From assembly GCF_024539815.1 (NCBI RefSeq), contig NZ_JAHHIU010000082.1:1-64000 (forward strand): DNA of 64,000 nt, in the 5' to 3' direction. This document shows positions 10,001 through 17,436 of the stretch, piece by piece; positions within the stretch are counted from its first letter, which is position 1, and each line of letters opens with the position of its first letter. A program made the translations under genes and the position numbers. Source of the DNA: Streptomyces hayashii (GTDB lineage: Bacteria > Actinomycetota > Actinomycetes > Streptomycetales > Streptomycetaceae). A model generated the notes under the pieces. The model was not told where the DNA came from. It ran no database searches and saw only the letters and a list, made by a program, of their open reading frames with translations.

Positions 10001-10369
10001 CGAGACCGGCGACACGCCCAGCAGGCCGACGTAGGTCCGCTGCGGCACCCCGGCGAACACCCGCTCGGCGGCGGCCCGCACCTCTCGATCGGCGGCGGCC
10101 ATTCCGCCGGCCCGGAAGGACGCGCTGACGTGCACCTGCGCGTCGGGGCGGCCGGCCAGCCTCCGCACGGCGCCGTCCTGCACGGAACTCCCGGCCAGCG
10201 CCGCGAGCGCGGCCAGCGCCGTCGCGCACAGCAGCACGGTCACCGCGACGGCGGCCAGCGCCGGCCCGTCCTGGGTGGCCCGCCTGACCGCGGCGGGAAG
10301 CCGCCGCCGAGGAGAGCGCGGGGCGCCCGGGCTCGGCCGAGGTGAAGAACTCAAGGCCGTGGCGGCCAC
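7019..10369 (-). CDS. Large FtsX-like ABC transporter permease
   Basis: A permease of 1116 residues from GTG 10369, which follows GGGGG by six bases; a TTG two codons upstream is an alternative. The first membrane helix is near residues 35-60, then come a large extracytoplasmic domain, a central membrane block with long Ala/Leu helices, a second extracytoplasmic domain and a C-terminal FtsX block with the coupling-helix pattern RERRKEFALLRAIGVR. It is the upstream gene of a two-permease operon. With the two ATPases at 2234-4079 it could form a heteromeric macrolide- or peptide-type exporter. Confidence 0.87.
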   Translation of the reverse strand: MAATALSSSPRPSPGAPRSPRRRLPAAVRRATQDGPALAAVAVTVLLCATALAALAALAGSSVQDGAVRRLAGRPDAQVHVSASFRAGGMAAADREVRAAAERVFAGVPQRTYVGLLGVSPVSVTGIGEAAGPPRVPGTGGLHPVAVQNPGEFGQLVAGRWPAGTAAAPAAAFASLPEVRVATGSAAPVDAAVPDVLARRLGVGPGTGVQVEDAFGRAMTVRITGVFRARGAVGFWPAMAGDLAPGETADQSLLVVSAAALNGSAVLNGHLTAHWSVQPDFSRIDAGSLGGLHERLRAFSGSQSRVSVFGGRQPSLDDLTVVSGLPGAIDDLTVPMVAARSSLYLPSVMLAALALATLVLAARQLTVRRRVELALQRARGAGTLRLLRGAAAEWALTGVPAAAAAPFLAGLLHPGDRGAGAWAAVGLTLLVHAAAVLLPVLPSARTRSARGARAAAAQRLGADLALAAVAVLGYLELRRHHSLLAGLGTGGASADPVLVLVPTLVAAAAALLLLRLLPLASVALDAFGRRSRGVVLALAGWQLGRRAARNAGPVVLMCLAVSVSAFATTALACLGALASEEAAFTVGADVRISPSAAGSYPSSVLAAAYRALPAVSAVTPVTRSTVNLPGGAAEELIGTIGGPAPRAPSPGVHGIRLPGRPTALLLDERLSSEGDRAAPGLELTVQDASGLVSTVTTHLPAADGARHTVVVPLGVASSGGRPRQYPLTVTAVGLLPQPDTRPARLDLELLRVGARGTADTWETRLPRGQAWADGTDHASDATAGACGGRPTGAYEPGTPGVCSIAPGGSEVLRTTVSTGIQPSQAADDALGGDLSDGDYVTRAAGRVRLVAGPVGRPAPLPVRADASTPSAARLSVGDTTTLDLGGARITVKVVGRVDSPPGLGRGQGHLIADQRQLAAAMTQAGADHVDPAFWWLSSTDSARTAAAAEAQPALGRVATTARTAASLQADPFRSGLRRALELVRCLAPGFAVIAFTVHAVVSTRERRKEFALLRAIGVRTGNLSALLGAEQLGPALFAVVPGALMGMALASAVLPLVTVDDSGRTPYPPLPLVIPWATVALFTVATAVVISAVVLALARLLSRVDLVRVLRAGEDR

Positions 10370-10400
10370 ATGCAACCCCCGCAGAATCGAACATGTGACG

Positions 10401-10415
10401 GTGACGGCGCGTCAC
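10401..10415. promoter_or_regulatory. Palindrome upstream of the permease operon
   Basis: GTGACG-GCG-CGTCAC is a perfect 6-base inverted repeat about 32 bases upstream of the permease start, where an operator would act. No regulator can be assigned. Confidence 0.35.
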
Positions 10416-10601
10416 AGTCCTACCAGGCATCACCGAGGCCGCACAAGAATCGCCGGCGCCATCGGGAGATGCCGAGTGCCGCCGACCCGTGCACAAGGGC
10501 CAACTCTGCTCGCTCATTCACGGGTTGAGGGTGTGTCCGGTCGTCGCGCCCACGTGGGTGGACGATGGGAAGGGCACGGGAGGAGACCGTCTTCGCCGTG
10601 A

Positions 10602-11393
10602 TCACTCTGCCTGGGCCCTCGTCCTGCGAAACCACGGGGAGCGGGAGGGGCGGTGGTGGTGGAGGACGAGCAGCGCCAGCGCGCCGGTCGCCGCGGACCA
10701 GGTGAGGGAGAGCAGGCCGAAGGACCAGGGAGTCCGGGGGGTGAGGGCTGCGCTCAGCGCCAGCTGGTTCACGCCGTAGAGAGGGAACGCGGAGACGCCC
10801 GCCACATCCATGAGTGTGTTGAAGACGGGGTTCTGCAGTCCGGTGTCGACCAGGCTGAGCATGATGATGAGGAAGAAGCCCTCCAACTCGCCGCGGACCA
10901 GGGAACCGAGCAGAAGCCCGATGCCGCCGTAGGCGAGGCCGGCGCCCGCGAGGGCCAGCCCCAAGGGTCCCGCGTGGCGTACAGGCAGGGAGACCCACAG
11001 CAGGATCGTGGTGTAGAGGGCCAGCGCTGCGGCGGTGAGGGCGATGGCAGCGAGTTTGGCCAGCAGCATCGGCAGCCGGGGATAGCCCGCCAGCAGCAGA
11101 CGGCGGTCCATCTCCCGGGACTGGAAGGTCTCCGTGAAGGTGACGAAGCCGGCGACCATGGTGACGGCGCCCAGCGCGCTGGCCACCTGGCCCAGCTGAC
11201 TGGCCGGGGCGGAGACGTCGGCGCTGACGGCGTCCAGCCGGATACGCACCACTCGGTCGGATGTGCACAGGCGCGCCACGGCGATCCAGACGGGGATGAA
11301 CGCGACCGCCAGGACCAGGGCCAGCCGGTTGCGCAAGTGGCCCAGCAGAGTGCAGCGCAGCAGTTCGGTGAAGGCCGTCCAGGAGAGTCTCAA
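10602..11393 (-). CDS. ABC-2 type transporter permease
   Basis: A 263-residue protein with about six predicted membrane helices (for example ALVLAVAFIPVWIAVARL near 22-40 and a long helix pair at about 120-165), consistent with an ABC-2 exporter membrane subunit. The start is a TTG that overlaps the ATPase stop (TTGA at 11390-11393), which gives translational coupling and dates the pair as a unit. Substrate is unknown. Confidence 0.85.
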   Translation of the reverse strand: MRLSWTAFTELLRCTLLGHLRNRLALVLAVAFIPVWIAVARLCTSDRVVRIRLDAVSADVSAPASQLGQVASALGAVTMVAGFVTFTETFQSREMDRRLLLAGYPRLPMLLAKLAAIALTAAALALYTTILLWVSLPVRHAGPLGLALAGAGLAYGGIGLLLGSLVRGELEGFFLIIMLSLVDTGLQNPVFNTLMDVAGVSAFPLYGVNQLALSAALTPRTPWSFGLLSLTWSAATGALALLVLHHHRPSRSPWFRRTRAQAE

Positions 11394-12025
11394 CGGTCGG
11401 TCTCCTCGAAGTGCAGACGGCCCTGGCGCAGGTGCGCGATCGCGTCGAAGTGGTGCAGGTCGTGCAGCAGGTGAGAGACCACGATGATCGACCGCCCCTG
11501 ATCTCGCAGGTCGGCGGCCAGCGTCCAGAACCGCTGATGGGTGTCCCAGTCGAAGCCCTGGTAGGGCTCGTCCAGGACGAGCAACTGCGGATCGTGCATG
11601 AGAGCGATCAGCAGGTTCAGTTTCTGTCGCGTTCCGCCGCTGAGCTCGCCGACCTGCTGTCGCCGCAAGCCGGTCAGCGCCAGCAGCTCCATCAGCTCGT
11701 CGGCCCGCTCCAGCGTCGGCAGCCGGTAGGCCATCTGGAACACCCGCAGATGCTGTCCGACGGTGAACGCGTCGTTCAGGACCGCCCGTTGCGGGCAGTA
11801 CCCCACCGCCCCGGTCCGTGTCACCGTCCCGCGGTCCTGCGCGAGGTGTCCTACGGCGATCCGCAGCAACGTGCTCTTTCCCGCGCCGTTCTCGCCGACG
11901 ACTCCCACCAACGTCCCGGCGCTCACATCGAGGTCCACATCGCGCAGGACCTGCCGGCCGCCGTACGCCTTGCAGACGCCGCTGATCCGCAGCCGTGGCC
12001 GGTGGCGCTTCGGTACTGGCCGCAC
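11390..12025 (-). CDS. ABC transporter ATP-binding protein (ABC-2 exporter)
   Basis: A 211-residue ATPase when started at GTG 12025, which has GAGGGG five bases upstream and begins ten residues before the conserved RISGVCKAYGG. Longer in-frame starts (12103, 12145) add an unconserved low-complexity leader. Motifs are Walker A GENGAGKST, signature ELSGGTRQK, Walker B LLVLDEPYQGFD and switch His in VVSHLLHD. The short DrrA/CcmA-like form fits a drug or lipid exporter with the coupled permease. Confidence 0.87.
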   Translation of the reverse strand: MRPVPKRHRPRLRISGVCKAYGGRQVLRDVDLDVSAGTLVGVVGENGAGKSTLLRIAVGHLAQDRGTVTRTGAVGYCPQRAVLNDAFTVGQHLRVFQMAYRLPTLERADELMELLALTGLRRQQVGELSGGTRQKLNLLIALMHDPQLLVLDEPYQGFDWDTHQRFWTLAADLRDQGRSIIVVSHLLHDLHHFDAIAHLRQGRLHFEETDR

Positions 12026-12145
12026 ATGAGCCCCTCGAAAGATCGGACAGGTGGGGGCGCCCGGAGGGAAGCCCGCCACGGAGACCGGGGCGCGCAGGCT
12101 CATGTCGCCTGCCCTGCCCGGCACATGACCGCTCGGCCGCGTCAA

Positions 12146-12301
12146 CCCCGGACACGGTCCCGTTCGGGGGCCGGGCCCGCCTCCGACGTCTGCCGCCCTG
12201 TGTCCAACGAGCCCGTGCCACGGGTGTAACGGCGGTCACCGCCGTTCCCCTGCCTGCCGGTTGGGCGTGACGTGCGCAGCCGTCCGCCGTTGTACGAGGC
12301 G
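12146..12301. promoter_or_regulatory. Divergent promoter region with a 19-base palindrome
   Basis: Between the ABC-2 operon and the flavoprotein gene. AACGGCGGT-C-ACCGCCGTT at 12228-12246 is a perfect palindrome, and CCCGTGCCACGGG at 12212-12224 is a shorter one next to it. Both could be operators or a hairpin in the flavoprotein leader. No regulator is encoded alongside. Confidence 0.45.
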
Positions 12302-13531
12302 ATGCCCCCGACACCACAGCGAGACCCGAGCGCTCCCACGGTCGTGATCGGAGCCGGCCCGCACGGCCTGGCGACCGCCGCGCTGCTGAACCGCTCCGGA
12401 GAGCAGACCGTGATCCTGGAACGGTCGGAGCGCGCGGGAGCGAGCTGGGCGCAGCGCTACGACCACCTGCGCCTGCACACCACTCCCAGCACGTCGAAAC
12501 TCCCCGGCCTGTCCGTGCCGCGCCAGGCGGGCCCGTGGGTGAGCCGGGACGACTATGTGCGATACCTGGAGCGCTACGTCGCCCATCACCGGCTCGACGT
12601 CCGGGTGACCACCCCGGTGCGGCGCGTCGAGCGGGGCGAGCCGGGTTCCGGAGCGCCATGGCTGGTGCGTACCCCCGACGGTCCGGTGGCCGCCGGCGCG
12701 GTCGTGGTGGCCACCGGCCGCTGTCACACTCCGAACGTCCCTGACTGGCCCGGGCGTTCCACTTTCACCGGCGCCCTGCTGCACTCGGCCCACTACCGCT
12801 CTCCGGCCCCCTACCGCGGGCGGGACGTGCTGGTGGTCGGGGCCGGCAACAGTGGTACCGAGATCGCCGCCGTCCTGGCCGGGGCCGGAGCCGGACGGGT
12901 ACGGATCGCCGTGCGTACCCCGCCCAACATCCTGCCCCGCTCCAGCGCACGGTGGCATGCGGCCGGCCGGCTGACGGAGGCCCTCCCGCTCGCGTGGCGC
13001 GACCGCACCTCCCTGCTCGCACAACGTCTCGCGGTGCCCGACCTGACCTCGCGTGGACTGCCCCGGCCCCGCATCGGTCTGTACACGCGCCATGCCCGAG
13101 AAGGGGTCAACCCGGTGCTCGACCACGGCTTCGTGGACGCCGTCCGGTCCGGCCGGGTCGAGCCGGTCGGGGCCGTCCAGGCGTTCGACGGCCCCGACGT
13201 GCTGCTGGCCGACGGCGACCGACTGCGACCCGACACGGTCATCGCCGCCACCGGGTACCGGTCCAACCTGCACGACCTGGTCGGGACCCTGGGCGTGCTC
13301 GACGAGGCCGGGCAGCCCCTCGCCGTAGGGGCACAGAGCCATCCCGCAGCGCCGCGCCTCTACTTCGCCGGATACACCAATCCCCTCACGGGCGTCCTTC
13401 GCCAGGCGGGCATCGAGGCGCGCGCCATCGCCCAGGCGTTGCGACGCGACAAGGCGCGGGCGACCCTTCGAATCCCCCGTCCCGGCGACCGTACGGCCGA
13501 CGCACTCGGCACCGGGCACGCTCCGAACTGA
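12302..13531 (+). CDS. FAD/NAD(P)-binding monooxygenase-like oxidoreductase
   Basis: A 409-residue two-dinucleotide-domain flavoprotein. The FAD-binding GAGPHG is at 17-22 and a second Rossmann motif, GAGNSG, is near residue 180. ATG-site features such as VVVATGRCHTPNVPDWPG between them fit the flavin-containing monooxygenase / YUCCA-like group, which oxygenates small nucleophiles using NADPH. A GTG at 12272 would add ten residues; neither start has a strong ribosome site, so the start is uncertain. It is monocistronic. Confidence 0.82.
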   Translation: MPPTPQRDPSAPTVVIGAGPHGLATAALLNRSGEQTVILERSERAGASWAQRYDHLRLHTTPSTSKLPGLSVPRQAGPWVSRDDYVRYLERYVAHHRLDVRVTTPVRRVERGEPGSGAPWLVRTPDGPVAAGAVVVATGRCHTPNVPDWPGRSTFTGALLHSAHYRSPAPYRGRDVLVVGAGNSGTEIAAVLAGAGAGRVRIAVRTPPNILPRSSARWHAAGRLTEALPLAWRDRTSLLAQRLAVPDLTSRGLPRPRIGLYTRHAREGVNPVLDHGFVDAVRSGRVEPVGAVQAFDGPDVLLADGDRLRPDTVIAATGYRSNLHDLVGTLGVLDEAGQPLAVGAQSHPAAPRLYFAGYTNPLTGVLRQAGIEARAIAQALRRDKARATLRIPRPGDRTADALGTGHAPN

Positions 13532-13834
13532 CGCAGCTTCGAGGGCCCGGCCTTTCGGCGGCGTACCTTGCGGGGCGAACGGACCCCTCGGGACATCCGC
13601 CCGCCCCTGAGGCCGGGCCGGTCGCCGGCAGCAACGGCCGGACGGCCGCCCACCCCGCGTCCGCCATGTCAGACGGATTCCGGCGCACCCGGTCGGGATG
13701 GCCGGCGGCTGCCCCGCCGTCACGGACATAGCGCCCCCATCACACCCGGGGCCGCGCCCGGGAACACCGGTCCGGTCGGCCCGGAGGCGACGGGATACAG
13801 TGCGCGGGACGGCAGCCTGGTCCGGGAGGGAAAC
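13532..13834. other. Gene-free stretch
   Basis: About 300 bases between the flavoprotein and the phosphoesterase. No supported coding region or clear hairpin was seen. The downstream gene's ribosome site (GGGAGGG, 13824-13830) is at its right edge. Confidence 0.5.
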
Positions 13835-15055
13835 GTGACCGACACCGACGACACCCGGCCCGCAGAGGACGAAGCGCAAGCGCCGCGGCAGAGCCGGGTG
13901 CTCCGCCTGATGCGCTACCTCCCCCTGATCGCCCCCGTCCTGTTGTGGGCTGTGCCCTGCGGGGTGCTCCTGTACGCCGGCCAGCACTGGCCGCTGCCCG
14001 TCACGTCGGCCGGCACCGCCCTGTTCGCCCTCGGCCTCGTCGGCATGCCGCTCGCGATGGTGCGCGGCCACGGCCGCCGCGCGCAGGACCGGGCGGCGAT
14101 CATCGGTGACACCCTGCTGGGCGCCGGCTGGGTCCTGTTCACCTGGTCCGTTCTGCTCGGAGTCCTGCTGCGGCTCGCCCTGACCGTGGCCGACGTCGAG
14201 GACGGTCAGGGACGGGCCCGGATCGTCACGTGGGCCGTCCTCGGCGTGACCGCCGTGCTGCTCGCCTGGGGATACGCCGAGGCACGCCGTGTGCCGCGCG
14301 TGCGCCGGCTCGACGTGCGGCTCCCCCGGCTGGGAGCCGGGCTGGACGGCCTCCGCGTCGTCCTCGTCACCGACACCCACTACGGCCCCCTCGATCGCGC
14401 TCGCTGGTCGGCACGGGTGTGCGAGACGGTCAACGCTCTGGAAGCCGACCTGGTGTGCCACACCGGCGACATCGCGGACGGCACGGCCGACCGCCGCCGC
14501 GCCCAGGCCGTCCCACTCGGAACCGTGCGGGCTGCCCTGGCCCGGGTGTACGTCACCGGCAACCACGAGTACTACAGCGAAGCCCAGGGCTGGGTCGACC
14601 TGATGGACGAGCTGGGCTGGGAGCCGCTGCGCAACCGTCATCTGCTGCTCGAACGCGGAGGCGACACGCTCGTGGTCGCCGGCGTGGACGATGTCACCGC
14701 CGAGTCCTCCGGTCTGGCAGGCCACCGCGCCCACCTCGCCGGAGCCCTGAAGGGCGCCGACCCCGACCTGCCCGTGCTGCTCCTGGCACACCAGCCCAAG
14801 TTCGTCGACCGGGCGGCAGCCGCCGGCATCGACCTCCAGCTCTCCGGCCACACCCACGGCGGCCAGATCTGGCCCTTCCACCACCTGGTCCGCCTCGACC
14901 AGCCCGTCCTCGCCGGCCTCAGCCGCCACGGCGCCCGCACCCTTCTCTACACCAGCCGAGGCACCGGCTTCTGGGGCCCGCCGTTCCGCGTCTTCGCCCC
15001 GAGCGAGATCACCCTGCTCGTGCTGCGCTCCCCGCATCTGCCCACCGCGCCGTAG
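13835..15055 (+). CDS. Membrane-anchored calcineurin-like metallophosphoesterase
   Basis: A 406-residue protein from GTG 13835, five bases after GGGAGGG. Four predicted membrane helices (about 27-48, 58-76, 89-115, 129-148) precede a catalytic domain with the metal ligands in order: DTH (180-182), GD (211-212), GNHE (242-245), a His in LLLAHQP and SGHTHGG near 348. This is the YkuE/YaeI-like layout. Family members act on lipid-linked or cyclic-dinucleotide phosphoesters; the substrate here is unknown. No partner gene is adjacent. Confidence 0.88.
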   Translation: MTDTDDTRPAEDEAQAPRQSRVLRLMRYLPLIAPVLLWAVPCGVLLYAGQHWPLPVTSAGTALFALGLVGMPLAMVRGHGRRAQDRAAIIGDTLLGAGWVLFTWSVLLGVLLRLALTVADVEDGQGRARIVTWAVLGVTAVLLAWGYAEARRVPRVRRLDVRLPRLGAGLDGLRVVLVTDTHYGPLDRARWSARVCETVNALEADLVCHTGDIADGTADRRRAQAVPLGTVRAALARVYVTGNHEYYSEAQGWVDLMDELGWEPLRNRHLLLERGGDTLVVAGVDDVTAESSGLAGHRAHLAGALKGADPDLPVLLLAHQPKFVDRAAAAGIDLQLSGHTHGGQIWPFHHLVRLDQPVLAGLSRHGARTLLYTSRGTGFWGPPFRVFAPSEITLLVLRSPHLPTAP

Positions 15056-15367
15056 CACTGGACGGGCCGCCATCCGGTCAGGGCCGTCCCCGAGCCGAGG
15101 CCCCCGACGTCGGCGGATGACCGGAGTCCTCGTCGGCGAGCAGACCCGGACCGGTCGCGGGCCGGCAGCCCCAACGGCCGGTCGGACTGTTCCGACGCCA
15201 CCGACCAGGCGCGTGTTCGGACGGCTTGTCGAGCGACCCGCCCTGGATCCACGCCTCGCCACGGCGATGAGTTTGTACGCTGCCTGAGGTCTCCCCTTCA
15301 TCAAGCCCGCCCCGCTGAGGCGAGGAGCGGAGCATCCCCAGGTCGTGGAGGAGAGAGGGAGGCCAGG
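15056..15367. other. Gene-free stretch
   Basis: About 310 bases between two plus-strand genes. A weak stem, GGACGG (15060-15065) with CCGTCC (15084-15089), may end the phosphoesterase transcript. No coding region was found. A good ribosome site (GGAGGAGAG) lies just before the next gene. Confidence 0.4.
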
Positions 15368-15952
15368 ATGAGCAATCCGATTCGGCTGTACATGTCGATG
15401 TCGCTCGACGGCTACATCGCCGGTCCGGACGACCGACCGGGCCAGGAGCTCGGACGTGCCGGTGGACGTCTTTTCAACTGGCTCGACGACCGGGAATCCG
15501 ACGGTCCCAGCGGACAGGTCTATCGCGAGGCGCTGGCCACCGGCGCGGTGATCTCCGGCCGCCGGACCTTCGAACTCGCCGGGCGTTGGCAGGGCGACCA
15601 TCACGACGGTGTGCCGATCTTCGTCCTCACTCACCACGTGGACGACGAAGACGTGCCCCCGGGCCACGCACGATTCGTCACCGACGTCGAGGAGTGCGCG
15701 CGTCAGGCTCGCGCGGCGGCCGGGGACCGGCCGGTCATGGTCCACGGGGCCGGCGCGGCCCAAGCGCTCCTGCGAGCCGGGCAGCTCGACGAGATGGAGA
15801 TCCACCTGGTTCAGGTCCTCCTGGGGGACGGCCGACGACTCTTCGAGCACCTGGGCAATGACCACATCGAACTCGACCTCGTCCGACGGCTCGACGACCG
15901 AGACGTCACGCACCTGCGCTACCGGGTGCGCCGCCCCGAGGAGGCCGCGTGA
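15368..15952 (+). CDS. Dihydrofolate reductase-like (RibD C-terminal domain) protein
   Basis: A 194-residue RibD_C-type protein with the SLDGYIAGPDD hallmark near residue 13, a cofactor-loop VMVHGAGAAQALL and the C-terminal strand LRYRVRR. It is predicted to be an NADPH-dependent reductase of unknown substrate. Its stop overlaps the next start (GTGA), so it is co-translated with a VOC protein, suggesting a shared small-molecule detoxification role. This is a different subgroup from the protein at 81-686. Confidence 0.87.
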   Translation: MSNPIRLYMSMSLDGYIAGPDDRPGQELGRAGGRLFNWLDDRESDGPSGQVYREALATGAVISGRRTFELAGRWQGDHHDGVPIFVLTHHVDDEDVPPGHARFVTDVEECARQARAAAGDRPVMVHGAGAAQALLRAGQLDEMEIHLVQVLLGDGRRLFEHLGNDHIELDLVRRLDDRDVTHLRYRVRRPEEAA

Positions 15953-16362
15953 AAACGCTGTTCGTCTCCTACCGCGTCACCGACCTGGACCGCTCGCTCG
16001 GTTTCTACACCGCCCTGGGCTACGTCGAGCTGGGCCGTGTCCAGGCCGGCGACGCCGGTCACCTCGTGATCCTCAAGTTCCCCGACGAACCGGCGGCCTC
16101 GCTCGAACTGGTCCATCGCCCCGTCGGCGGACGCGTCGACGTGGGCACGGGTTTCGACCACCTCGCGATCCAGGTGGACACACTGGCCACCACCCTGGAG
16201 CGGCTGACCGACGCCGGACTGGAGCCGGGACCCGTCCAGTACCCGGGCGGCCCGCGTGGCCCGAAGACATCGTGGCTCACCGACCCGGACGGCTACCGGA
16301 TCGAGTTGGTGGAGTGGCCGACCGGACACCCGGACGGCATCACCGCCGCGGACTTCTCCTGA
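15949..16362 (+). CDS. VOC superfamily (glyoxalase/bleomycin resistance) protein
   Basis: A 137-residue VOC protein starting at a GTG overlapping the upstream stop. It has two beta-alpha-beta modules: VSYRVTDLDRSLGFYTALGY at the start and FDHLAIQVDTLATTLERL followed by WLTDPDGYRIELVEWP in the second half. Potential metal ligands (His in DHLAI, Glu in IELVE) are present, so lyase or dioxygenase-type activity is possible. The substrate is unknown. Confidence 0.88.
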   Translation: MKTLFVSYRVTDLDRSLGFYTALGYVELGRVQAGDAGHLVILKFPDEPAASLELVHRPVGGRVDVGTGFDHLAIQVDTLATTLERLTDAGLEPGPVQYPGGPRGPKTSWLTDPDGYRIELVEWPTGHPDGITAADFS

Positions 16363-16517
16363 TTGGGCCTACCGCCCCGAACCCCTCGGAGCGGAGGCGC
16401 CGCGTGATCCGCGCCCACCCGCTCCGACGACACCCCTGGACCCGGCGACACCGCTACGACCGTCGGGCTGCGCGCGAGCGACGGGACACAGGAAAGGCGC
16501 CCCGCGAGGGCGATCGA

Positions 16518-17087
16518 TCAGCGCATGCCCGCCGCGTCGACCAGGGTGGTCACCGTGGGCGTGATGAGCCCCGTGAGGTCGTCGACTCCGATGCCCGCGC
16601 GGGCACTGGCCCCGTCGAAGACCAGGCTGAGCTGCCGGGCCAGCAGATCGGGATCGCCCGCACCGCCCTGTTCGGCCTCGGAGCGGAAGAAGGCGGTCAG
16701 GTCGGCCTTGACCTGGCGGGCAACCCGGCTCGCGGGATGACTCGGCTCCTTGAGTTCGATCTGCACGGCCAGATACCGGCAGCCCCGGAACTCGGGCGCA
16801 CCCGCCTCCGATTCCACCTGCTCGAAGACGTGCAGTATCCGATCGCGGGGTGCACGGCCGTCGTCCGCCGCGGGGAGGAGGGTCGCCACGTAGGCAGAGG
16901 CGCGCTCCCTCAGGCTCGCCGCCAGCAGTTCGTCTTTGCTCTCGAACAGCTGGTACATGGAGCGCTTCGACACCCCGGCCGCCTTGCACAGCGCGTCGAC
17001 GCCGATTCCGACACCCTCCCGGTAGGTGAGGGCGGCCGCCGCCTCCAGCAGCCGCTCTCGGGGGCTTGACTTCGCATCGGTGGTCAT
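16518..17087 (-). CDS. TetR/AcrR family regulator of the MFS-SDR module
   Basis: A 189-residue TetR protein. The N-terminal DNA-binding domain (residues about 10-55) has the recognition segment VDALCKAAGVSKRSMYQLF; the rest is a helical ligand-binding domain. A perfect palindrome, AAACCGATCGGTTT, lies 33 bases upstream of its start, and matching sites sit in the MFS/SDR divergent promoter, so this protein very likely represses itself, the pump and the reductase. The ATG has no obvious ribosome site, so the transcript may be leaderless. Confidence 0.92.
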   Translation of the reverse strand: MTTDAKSSPRERLLEAAAALTYREGVGIGVDALCKAAGVSKRSMYQLFESKDELLAASLRERASAYVATLLPAADDGRAPRDRILHVFEQVESEAGAPEFRGCRYLAVQIELKEPSHPASRVARQVKADLTAFFRSEAEQGGAGDPDLLARQLSLVFDGASARAGIGVDDLTGLITPTVTTLVDAAGMR

Positions 17088-17436
17088 ATTGCGAGGTTAA
17101 CTCGAATCCGCCGAATTGAAAACCGATCGGTTTACGGCGCATGTCCGAGTGCTCCCCCTCGCCGTCGTTCACGGTCGAGCGAGCAGAGGAACACGGCTTC
17201 CACCAGGTCGGGACGGACGTCTTCACGGGCACGGCGACCGGCCGCCGTCACGGGTGCCCGCCATCTGCCGCCGGCGGTCCGCTGGAGACGGACCGCGCCG
17301 GCGGAGGCGTACGCCGATCCGGAATGACGCTGTCCCGCCTCGCCGATTCACGCGTCGAATGCGCCGCTCGGCGCGGGCAGGGCCATCCCCGCTCGCCATT
17401 CGCTGCGGTCGACCGCGTACCCCCGGTGGATTCCGC
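17088..17436. other. Promoter region of tetR
   Basis: About 350 bases between the MFS gene and tetR, both on the minus strand. It holds the operator at 17120-17133 and no supported gene. The presence of its own promoter and operator means tetR is not simply read through from the MFS gene. Confidence 0.5.
17120..17133. promoter_or_regulatory. TetR operator (site 1)
   Basis: AAACCGATCGGTTT is a perfect 14-base palindrome upstream of tetR (start 17087). It is identical to site 4 at 19059-19072. Confidence 0.8.

Noticed and set aside
12236..15913. Very long minus-strand frame opposite the flavoprotein, phosphoesterase and DHFR-like genes
   Set aside because: An antisense shadow produced by GC-rich codon bias; composition is Gly/Arg/Val without domains, and the plus-strand genes have clear motifs.
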